Positions 52,501 through 62,600 of a stretch of 64,000 bases of DNA are shown here, piece by piece (position 1 is the first letter of the stretch; every line of letters starts with the position of its first letter). This DNA comes from Cliona cf. orientalis. Its lineage: Eukaryota; Porifera; Demospongiae; Clionaida; Clionaidae. A model generated the notes under the pieces. It made no database searches. It saw nothing but the letters and a program-made list of their open reading frames with translations, and was not told the origin of the DNA. The stretch is taken from NCBI GenBank assembly GCA_963930775.1, contig OZ005702.1, positions 7,440,001-7,504,000 on the forward strand, written 5' to 3'. A program made the position numbers and the translations under genes.

Positions 52501-53382
52501 AATTGTTAAATCACCCATGGACAGTACTATTAACTATATTAATGTACTGTTAAATACGCATGTATTATGCATTTAGCTAACTGAGAATTCCCCCTCCCCA
52601 TTATCTCCAGATGGCTAACCAAGATAAGCACTGTCCAGACATTACACATTCTGATGAGATAAACCTAGTAGATCTGCACAATCATTCTGTATTTCAATAT
52701 TGTATATCACTGCACTATAACAGATATTGCGATATTGTATAATGTACTATTGTACGGGTAGCTTTAAGACTAAATTATTTCAGTCTATGTTTAGTTAGCT
52801 GTTTACTTTACTGGGTGTACATATTCTTATTAGCTTTGCTATTTTTGTGCATCCATGCATAATGCTAAACTTATAGAGAGAAAAAATAGATTCTATACTA
52901 TATCGACTATATCAGATACATCGTGCTATAAATTGCTTCCAATTCACCTACATTTGTAGCTGGTCAACTTGCTCCATGAATAGTACGTGTACAAGTCTAT
53001 AGATGTAAATGATTGTAATAACTAGTGTGGACTTGCCTGTAGAGGTAGTGGCTTTGCTCAGGATGGTGCACAGCTGTTGAAGGAGATCCAGCAGGGCCTC
53101 GGCAAAGAGGTGCTTAGCCAACTTGAGGTAAGTAGCTTCCTTTCCAAATCGAATGCTCCACTGGAAGAGCAAAGTACTTTTCTTCTGATCATCATCTTCG
53201 TGCTCACCATCAATCATGTCCAGTTCTTCCTGAGTGAATCCAAGGACGGCTCCCACCGCTTTCCAGTCCAGTATTCTCGTAGCAAATTCATCTCTGTGCT
53301 CTTTTGAACAAGTTTGCTTGAGATCTCTCTCGTTGAGACGATAGGCGGCAAGGATGTGTTTCAAACTCGATTTGGTAGCCAT
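49548..53382 (-). CDS. DEATH / pseudokinase / coiled-coil / YEATS fusion protein
   Basis: Eight phase-consistent exons: 53382-53037, 52388-52210, 52143-51598, 51351-51043, 50947-50717, 50651-50577, 50503-50293 and 49990-49548, giving about 779 residues. Residues 1-110 form a DEATH domain (DWKAVGAVLGFTQEELDMID). Residues about 155-440 are a TKL-like kinase fold with a Gly-loop GKGSWG and Lys186, but HRD is HGA (Ala286 in place of the catalytic Asp) and DFG is DIY, so it is predicted inactive. Residues 461-537 are a coiled coil of repeated ESKDKEIKEL-type units. Residues about 563-700 are a YEATS domain of AF9/ENL type (GYTHDWTAFVKG, LTFRNPSKSFRERL). The tail has a bipartite basic stretch and an acidic Ser/Asp end. 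YEATS domains read acylated histone lysines; DEATH domains assemble signalling complexes. Introns 1 and 2 use GC donors. No such order of domains is known to me; cDNA must confirm that it is one transcript. Confidence 0.82.
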
Positions 53383-53610
53383 TAATTTTGCCTCACTGAA
53401 AACGCCAAGTCATGGGGTATAGGGTCCGCGCGCGTAAAATGAATTATCACCCCGCCCTAGGTACGTACCCACTCAATGCGAGATCGAGATTGCATGTTCA
53501 GGGCGGGGCTGGAATCTATGCTGCAGGATGCAAGCTCGCGAAATTTATGGATATGATTATCACATGATCTTTGATTTGGCTGAAATCTATTCGCGTGTAC
53601 ACAAACGATC
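53383..53610. promoter_or_regulatory. Bidirectional promoter between two DEATH-domain genes
   Basis: Only 228 bp lie between the divergent start codons. The same nonamer occurs as CCCCGCCCT (53450-53458) and inverted as AGGGCGGGG (53500-53508), GC-box-like sites placed symmetrically. CGCGCGCG-like sequence lies near 53427-53434. No TATA box was seen. Confidence 0.65.
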
Positions 53611-56600
53611 ATGGCTACTAGTTTTGAAGAAATCCTTGCCATCCACTGTCTTAGTGAGGAACCTCTCACTGAGATATGTTCAAAAGAGCACAGAGATGAG
53701 CTTACTAAAAGAATGAAGGACTGGAAAGCGGTGGGGGCCGCCCTGGGATTCACTCAGGAAGAACTGGACATGATCGACGGTGGACTCACAAACGAGGAGC
53801 AAAAGAAGACGACATTGTTGCTTCAATGGAGTATGCGAGAGAAAAAGAATGCTACTTATCTCAATCTAGCTAAATCGCTTTTTGCTGGAGGGCTGGTGGA
53901 TCTACTTCAGGAGCTGTGTAGTTTAGTGCCTAGGGCCACGCCCACCATTCCTGCAGGTCAGCTTAATTCACTGCTAATAGATCAAATTTTCCATAATAAT
54001 AAAATTTTGCACTGTATCATTCAATTAGAAGAAGCATTTGTGGGCCTTATTTTGTGATAATCATGGAAGTATTGCATCGCTTTACAGCATAAACTATGTC
54101 AGTTCAGGCATCAGTGCCACACATTAATTAATTTAATTCAATCAGATCACCTAGCTATCATACTCGACTGTTATTATGTCCCATATATAGACCAGCCCAG
54201 CATTGGTGATGTCAGCCAAGGGGTGGAGCCAAGCTGCCCAGTGGAGAGGGAGACAGGAAATCAAGAGGCGGAGGTGAAAAATGGTGCGGGAGCTCTTGAA
54301 CTGTATCGACCTGAAAGTCAAATGTTTGTGTCAGCTTCTGATGCCTTATATAAGTCGCATCCAAAATCAGGTGCAGTTAATTGCCAAAAATTTGATTTGG
54401 GGGGGGGGGGGAGGGTGGGTGGGCTCAATAAGGGATCTACATGCCACTCTGCCCCTCCCCCTTCTGTGGACTATAGTATTATGCACTGTGTATTACATGC
54501 TAGAATTAGGAATTTCCCCCGGGGTGGGGAGGGGGGAGGGGGTGGTGAATTGAGGGAGCATGTCAGAGAATGCTCCACCATCTAAGGTCATCTATATTAC
54601 GTATTCGTAAACGATGGAGAGCAGAAAGTTGCCTAAATTCTGGGAAGGGCAAAGGACACACCATGCATTCTACTTCTGCATCAACCTTGTCCCTTCTCCA
54701 GCTCCTCTTTTGTAGTTATAATATTATGCAATGTCATGTGTGTTTTGAAAAAAATCAGGGAATCTGGGGACAAGTCTGTTAAATTTCTGCCCTTGGTATC
54801 TTAAATTTATCGTTTGTATCTTTAGAAGCAAACAATGGAGTGAAGTTGAGTGAAAAGGACCTTATTCACCTCATGCGACTGCTCCAGAGCTATAGTTATA
54901 AATGGAATCTGATTGGTCTCAGTCTTGGATTCATCCAACATGAATTAAAAACCATATCTGGTATGCTAAAGCTAGTGGATGGGGCTCCAGTGAGCTATCT
55001 GCAAGAGCTGCTTAGTCAGTGGGTCCAATGGCCGACAGAGGAACATCAGAATAATCCAACTCTAGGAGCACTATGCACAGCATTACGCAGCTCTCTTGTT
55101 GGTCTGGGTAGCCTGGCTGAGGAGGTGGAAAAGGAAATGAAGCAATGTACCACAGGTAAACTAGTTAGTCCTTGCAAGAGTGTTGTATTAGGAAGAGTAT
55201 ATATGTAATAGTAAATTATTCTGTTTAATTATTATTGTTGCGCTCAGTGCATGACATGTTGATGACTAGTGGCGTCACAGAATGTAGTACTTAGATACCA
55301 GAAAATGCTGTACACAAAATGTTGTGATGGCTGTGTGGCCACAAGCCTGTATCTAATACTCTATAGGGATATTCCCTTGGTTAACTCTGGTCACAGACTG
55401 TAATTGTATGTGCCATCTACTGATAATTGATGGTACTTCTGCTGACTGCTATTCATATGTACATGCAATTTGGCAGGAGCTGGGCCGGCACCTGCCTGAT
55501 CACGTACGTGCACATCTTTGCATGTCGCTGGTGCCCGCATGGCTGAGTGCTGTGCTGATGCATGCTACCATTGCATGCAGGCCGATGTGTGTCACGTGAC
55601 GCTGAACTCTGACCCGTGTTTTGGGGGGAAGTCCCCAAACGCGGGCCCCCGACTGGGGTCCAAGTGCCGGTCCAACAATCACATCTAGCTAGATGGAGAA
55701 ACATTGAGCCCCTTCAGTTAGAGTGGATGACGGGGTGGATGGTGGGAAGACAGACAGTTGCTACCTGTGCCCAGCTCAACTCACACGTGCACTCTTGCCC
55801 TTATGCGCATGCTCCTAGAAGTATCCAATCCTGCTAGAGTGGCCGCGCGCCGCGGGGGGCCGGCTCCCGGCGTTAACTACGTTTAACTCTGTTAAACTTC
55901 ATTTAACTCTGGTCACAGACTGTAATTGTATGTGCCATCTACTGATAATTGATGGTACTTCTGCTGACTGCTATTCATATGTACATGCAATTTGGCAGGA
56001 GCTGGGCCGGCACCTGCCTGATCACGTACGTGCACATCTTTGCATGTCGCTGGTGCCCGCATGGCTGAGTGCTGTGCTGATGCATGCTACCATTGCATGC
56101 AGGCCGATGTGTGTCACGTGACGCTGAACTCTGACCCGTGTTTTGGGGGGAAGTCCCCAAACGCGGGCCCCCGACTGGGGTCCAAGTGCCGGTCCCAAAG
56201 GGGAGTGGACGTAGAGGCCACTCCTCCCCCCAAAACCTAGTAAAATTATGGTTCAGACACATACCTTGATAGGCCAAGAACACCCCCCTGGTGCGAGTAA
56301 CAGTGAATGTTATAATCTCTGACAAGTAGGAGATCCAAACTACTTTATGCAACAAGTAGACAGAATACATAGCAATGTACATGTAATACATACTATTATT
56401 GGCTACCACAATCTTATAATGGTTACTGTGACTTGTTCGCTGACGGGTTATTGGCTCTGTCCAGAACGGCAGACAATGCAGCTAAATGCTCTTTCGGCGT
56501 ACGAATATACTGCAGAAATGCCGCACTGTGCCAACGGCCGAGTGTCTGGATTGTCGAATCTTCCACGCCAGCTGCTGCCGCAGTTGTAGCTGCGCCAATG

Positions 56601-59600
56601 CGGAAACTGTGACCAGCGTATTGGTCTTGCTGCAAACCGAGGGAGTTTAATATCTCCCGAATCTGACCCACAAACTTTTGCTTAGACAGAGCCTTTCGGG
56701 ATGAGTCAATGAAAAATGGACCCGGTTGGTCGCCCCTAATCTCGATAAATTTCAAGATTGCTGTCACCGGACATAGTAGGGACTCTGTCCGACCTACAAT
56801 GATATTTGATCCTGCTCCAAACTGGTCACATTTGGATACTTTCAAATGAAACTGTATCATGGTTGGGTGTGTATGGCTGTCAACGGCTACATCACCCCAC
56901 GTTAAACCAGTAGCTGGATTGAAGCGTGAAGGCGAGTCAGGCAACAGTTCCCCGAGTCTAAAAAATCCGAAAAAGGCTGACGCCGCTACTGCCCAAAGGA
57001 CTACTCTATCGGGATTTTGCGAGGTGACCAATGATTGTTGTATGGCTTGCATTATTTGGATTGTTATTGGGAGTCTGATGCGAGGAGGCGAGCCTTTAAG
57101 AACTCGCATTCGACTAATCCCGGCCTGGACCCTTCTCAGGATTGGCAGCGAAGATTGATCTCTTGGGTCAGGCAGGCCTAGGGAAATTTGCATGCTCCTT
57201 AGTGCGGACAGGTACGATTTTCCCGTCTGAGGAGCCAAACCCTGGTCAGCTAAATAAGCAGCAAAGCTGCATAGAAGTTGTTCAGATAGAGGAAAAGGTT
57301 GTATTACATTGTAGTGAATGCAGAATGAATGAAAGCGTTTCATAGCCGCCTTATAAGTCTTTTGAGTAGATGGCGCTAGGCCGTTTTGAAAATAGAGTTG
57401 AATTGAAGGTTCCAACGCCGAGAGGTCCAATCCGACTGTGGATCCAGAAGCAGATCCAGTAGGTGATGGGGTATGGGAGTAGGTTGTAGGTTTGCATTTG
57501 GAACCTTTGAGAGGAAAAGAGGAAGATTATTACGTGACAGTGCATCTGCCAGGAGATTAGCTTTAGTGTCTATGTAAACCGGGTGGAGAAAACAACCCTG
57601 CCGTGCTTCTATAAATACTAAGCAGCGGAGCAGGTGCATAATACCCGGCACTTTGCTTGTCCTAGAACGGAGGCATGCCACGACTACTTGGTTGTCACAA
57701 TGACAAATAATGTGGTGTCCAGCCCACGCGTTGCCCCATGTTGCTACAGCGAGGATGATAGGGATAAGTTCTTTTTCCGGTATAGATAAAGTGTGGGATC
57801 GGCTATCCCATTGCAGCTGAAACCACGAGCGGTGGTGCCATGCCCCGCATCCCCACGAGCCTGAAGCATCAGTTGTGAGGTCTAGCTGCGGCAGGTAGGT
57901 AGGTGGAGCAAGAAACGAGATTCCATTCCATTCTGCAATAAACATGCTCCACCAAGCTAGATCAGAACGGAAGCCCAAATTCAATCTGATTAGCGGCTGG
58001 GATTGGTGTACCGCATGCAGCAGGTCTATCATGCGGCGTAGGAATGCTCTTCCTGATCTAATTACTTTGCAGGCATGGTTAAGTAGACCAATAAGCGATT
58101 CAAGTTCCTTGCGGGAACATGCCTTCTTGTCCCCCCAGTCCTGCAGAAGGACGCTGAGGCGGTTGAGCTTATCAGCTGGGAGGCGCAGCTGGCCCGATAC
58201 TGTGTCTATTTCAATGCCGAGAATTGTTAGGCATGTGGATGGCCCCTCGCGTTTATGACTGGCCATTGGGATGTTTAGAGTGGAGCATACTCTGTCTAAG
58301 ATGTGTAATGATTGCGCACATTGTGAGGAATGTGGTGGGCCTATGATGACAAAATCATCAAGGTAGTGATAAACCAGTGGGATACCTGATTGGTGAAGAT
58401 ACCAGTGTAGTGCATCCGCCACGGCGTTGAAAATTTTTGGCGCTGAGCGAAGGCCGAAGGGGAGCATTGGATCGATGTAGATATTGCCGTCCCACCGAAC
58501 TGCTTGCAGTGGGCGGTCCTGTGGATGTACTGGGATTAATCGGTAGGCTGATTCAATATCCACCTTGGCGAGCAGGGCTCCCTTGCCCAGTTGCGCAACA
58601 ACCGCGGCAATGTCATCCACAGTTGTGTATGCTAGCGAACAGAGGGATGGGTCGATCCCGTCATTTACACTGTGCCCTTGTGGGAAGGAGAGATCTGTGA
58701 TCAGTCTCCATTTCCCCGTGTTGTGACCCTTTGGGATAACTCCAAATCTATTGAAATGAAGTGGTGGGAGATGATCAGTGGATTGAAAGGGGCCTAGCAT
58801 TCGGCCCAGGCTGAGCTCTTTCTGGATATAATCAGTCACTACTCCCGGGTGGGCATTAGCTGAAAGCATATTAGCGGAGGTTGATCTTAGAGAAGAGCCA
58901 TGCTGAAAGCCAATCTTAAAGTCCATGCGAAGGCCATTGCAGATATATTGGGCAAAAGCTCTATCAGGATGTGATGACAATGCTACTGCCCAGGTATCTG
59001 GGTTCAGAGGAGTAGAAATTGAATGTAAATCTTGGCATGAATGTGGGTGAAGTGGCTTGCAAAATTCAAGGCATAGCAAGTCGGCTGTGTAGCTGTATAG
59101 CAATGACCAGCCTGTAGGGTAAGGGGGAGGAAATAGATGTTTTATGGTGGCCTTTGACGGCCGTCACACCCGTGGGTGGAGAATTATTATAAAGTATTGT
59201 TGAACTTATCCATAATAACCCAAGGCAACATCATAACCCAAGTAAACATGAGAATAAGCAATATTATTATGATAATGCAGCACATTAGAGTTGGGTAGTA
59301 TAATTAAGTGATCACTATGATGATTCTGAATGATGATTGGAGGGTATTTAGCTAATTATGAATGGGTGTTGCTGGTTTTAGAAGCGAGGTGCAGGGTGGC
59401 CAGGATATGCAGTGGGGTTCCTGCGTGGAGGTGATCGGCTGCGGCCTGGTGGTTGTCTTTGAGCACATTGGATGGCTGGGTGGGTTCCGCCACATGAAGT
59501 GCAAATATGGAGATATTTGCAGCGCTGCTGCTTGTTGCATCTTCCTTCATTAAAGCGTCGACAGGCCTCGCGGGGCGGAGGAATTGGCATAGGTTGCGGA

Positions 59601-62600
59601 GGAGTTGGCATTGGCCAGGTACCCATGGGCGGGAAATATCCCAAAAGGGGGCGGTTGGGGTTTTTTGGACAATTATTGACATGGTGATCGTCATCGAGGC
59701 AGTATGAACATCGGGGGATGGCTCTAGCCCTCCCAGTGAACGCTTCATTATACAACCGAGGGTCTGGCACGGACCAGTTGAGGTCTTTGCGAGCCAGGGC
59801 ATCGCGGCGGTACCGCCGATCGTAGGTGACCCACTGAGTACCTTCGTAGTTTCTTTCTGCTTTGACAATGGTTGATTGATAGGCCAATAGTTCGGGCGCC
59901 TTGTGGGGGAACCGTGTACAGATGATCGCGGCCATCATCGAGAATCGTTCCACCCATTGTGATATGTTTGTAATGGGAATTCGAGCAGGTGCCGGTGGGC
60001 GACCTGGTTCGTTAGGGGATGGTTCATCAGTTGTGATATCTGCCATCTCCACGAATTCTAGGTCAAGGATTTTCTTGACCAGTTTTGTAGGCAAGGATGC
60101 CGTTGGATTGAACGGGCCTGGGGTGGAGATGGATAGAGCAGCGGAGGAAGATGGGGTTGCGGGGCCCTTCGGCATTGGGGGGGATGCTGCCGCTGCTGCA
60201 GCTGCAAGGATTTCTAATCCCGAGGGGATAGTATGGGATGTGGAGAAGAGTGGCAATGTATGAACGGAGGTAAGTGTGGACGTGGGTCCTGAGGAGTGAC
60301 CTGCACAGAGGGAGGAATGTCACTGTAGTAGTGTTCTCAGTGCCAGAGCCAGGTGGCTGCGGAGGTATCTTGGGACAGCGTGCCCGTGGTTTGAATTAAT
60401 TATGTATGCGTGCATGTATGCCCATGATGGGTGGGATGGGCGTATTATGTGGCGGGTGATGGCATTGGAGAGTGTATTGAATTTCGGGGTGAGCGTACCT
60501 GGGTAGCGCGCGGGCTACGTATTGTACACATGGCGTGTTACTCCCGTGCATGTGGTTAGGATGTGTGGAGACAGGCCGATAACGTGAGGAAGCAGCCAGT
60601 GTGTGGGTAGAGGTAGTGATGGGCAGGCGTCCCCGGTAGCACGCGGGCTAGTTGTATTATTTGCTTGGGATATAATGATGTTGGGGTGCCTATTGGCCTG
60701 GCTGTGTGATTATATATTATTAACAATGTGTGCAGTGTCTTGGCGAGGGTGTGAGTATAGCTATAGAAAATATATGGTAGTATCAAGGGCTTATCGACCG
60801 CCGAAGGCGGGAGAGGGCATGTAACTACGTGACCCATCAAAATTCAAACCGTGTCTATATTTAGTAACTACCGCAAACCGGATATAAGCGCCGCATCTAT
60901 GCGCACGCGCAGAATACCAGTCTGGCCCAGCCCAGTAATTTGTACCGCGGTCCGCGGTCTCTGATCTAGAGCCATATGGCTGTCTAGGACGTAGCTAGAT
61001 CGAAATGCAGCACTCTGGAGGTGAGCCTGAAGGCAGTAGCCACGATCTCACAGTCGTCTTCGTGGCCCGTCGTTGACATCGCACTACTCTGGAATGTACC
61101 GCCGATCTTAGCGAACGATCTCCTTCGTACATTGTCACTGAGAGGTGATGATCGCGCTCGAATTCTCTTAACAACTCGTCCAGAGGCCACACGTAAAGGC
61201 GACGGAGTGGAAACTAAAGGACTCCTACGGTGGCCCTGACTCCTGCTCGATATCTCCATGGATCCAGCTAGCTCTGCCTTGTCACGTTGCCAGAATAACC
61301 ACACCCCGTTATCTCCGTAAATCTTCCCTCACATCGTATAACTTCGAATAGTTACAAACTATTTATAGTATATCCGGCCCGAGCGTTTGAATTTTGATGG
61401 TTACACAGTACATATACGTAGTTACATGCCCTCTCCCGCCTTCGGCGGTCGATAAGCCCTTGGTAGTATTGTAAGCTCCTAATGTCATTGTTATGCTAGC
61501 AATAGGTAGTAGACTGTAGGTATTGTTAGTGATATTCCATTTATGGTGATAGCTAATTGGGGGAGCGTCCCCTGATGTAGCATGACGCGTGCGCGCATGC
61601 GCGTGAGCACGCGCGCCGAATGTGATTTAACCGGAAGGGAGGGGCGAGGCCGAAGCGTCCGGCCGGCCGAAGTTAAGAAAGGCCGCGGGCCTGTGTTTAA
61701 TAATAAGAGATAGCCTTAGCGAGACTCACCTGACACGGCACTGGTTGGGGCTGTCGTGGTCACGGTGCTGGCGGTGGAGCCCGACGACGGTAATGTTTCG
61801 TCGGCGGTGGACGGAGGCGGGGGCTGAAAGGCACCACGCAGCCACGCCAGTTGCTCAGGGGTGAACGGTGGAGGATCAGACTCTCGTGTTGCTGGTGGGT
61901 CGCTCATCGTCGGTGTGTCACGGCCCAGCTGAAAGAACGGTTTAAAGGCCGAGTGGAAAGTCGACAGGCTCGTGTCCGCGTCGAATACCGGCAGTAGACA
62001 GACCAGAAAGACAGACAGTTGCTACCTGTGCCCAGCTCAACTCACACGTGCACTCTTGCCCTTATGCGCATGCTCCTAGAAGTATCCAATCCTGCTAGAG
62101 TGGCCGCGCGCCGCGGGGGGCCGGCTCCCGGCGTTAACTACGTTTAACTCTGTTAAACTTCATTATATGTGACCTACCTGCAGCAACATGGCCAGTGGCC
62201 ATCTATAATAATATTATTATACATACATGTAGCTATGGTCATGCTGACACTCGTACTTGCATGTATATACAGGATGTTGAACCATAAGCATGACGGTGTT
62301 GTAATTAATTGTATAGTTTCAAATCTATGAATACTATTGTGGCATGTGCTGTAACAGTACTGGTATGCTAACAATATTGAACTTGAACGGAATAAATTTA
62401 ATGTACATTATTATCAAATTCTTTTATACCACAAATTGTTGTATAATTAATGGTATGATTATTTATAAAGCGTATGGACTAATTATTTGCTCAGGTTTAT
62501 ACTTGATGTAGTTTGCTTTAGCATATCTCATACGATCACTTCTGATTATCTATTACCACCTTGGAGAGAATAGCATAAAAATTCAGAGTCAAAGTACAAG

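Larger units (their letters stand above)
55381..62164 (-). mobile_element. Ngaro-type (DIRS order) tyrosine-recombinase retrotransposon, apparently complete
   Basis: On the minus strand the order is A1 (62164-62008), gag-like, RT-RNase H and tyrosine recombinase ORFs, then B1 (56195-55903), A2 (55903-55747) and B2 (55673-55381). A1 matches A2 (157 bp) and B1 matches B2 (293 bp) without differences that I could see. This split direct-repeat layout, A1-ORFs-B1-A2-B2, defines Ngaro/PAT-like elements, and no methyltransferase was seen, which favours Ngaro. There is no target-site duplication, as expected for recombinase-mediated insertion. Intact ORFs and matching repeats suggest recent insertion. 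A 679-bp inverted-repeat element is nested in the 5' part. Confidence 0.88.

Noticed and set aside
55408..56121. Two identical 63-residue frames in direct repeats as a duplicated gene
   Set aside because: They are the B1 and B2 split repeats of the Ngaro-type element.
60984..61304. 106-residue open frame in the nested element as a possible transposase
   Set aside because: No transposase motif or zinc finger; too short. Kept only as an unnamed ORF in the element entry.
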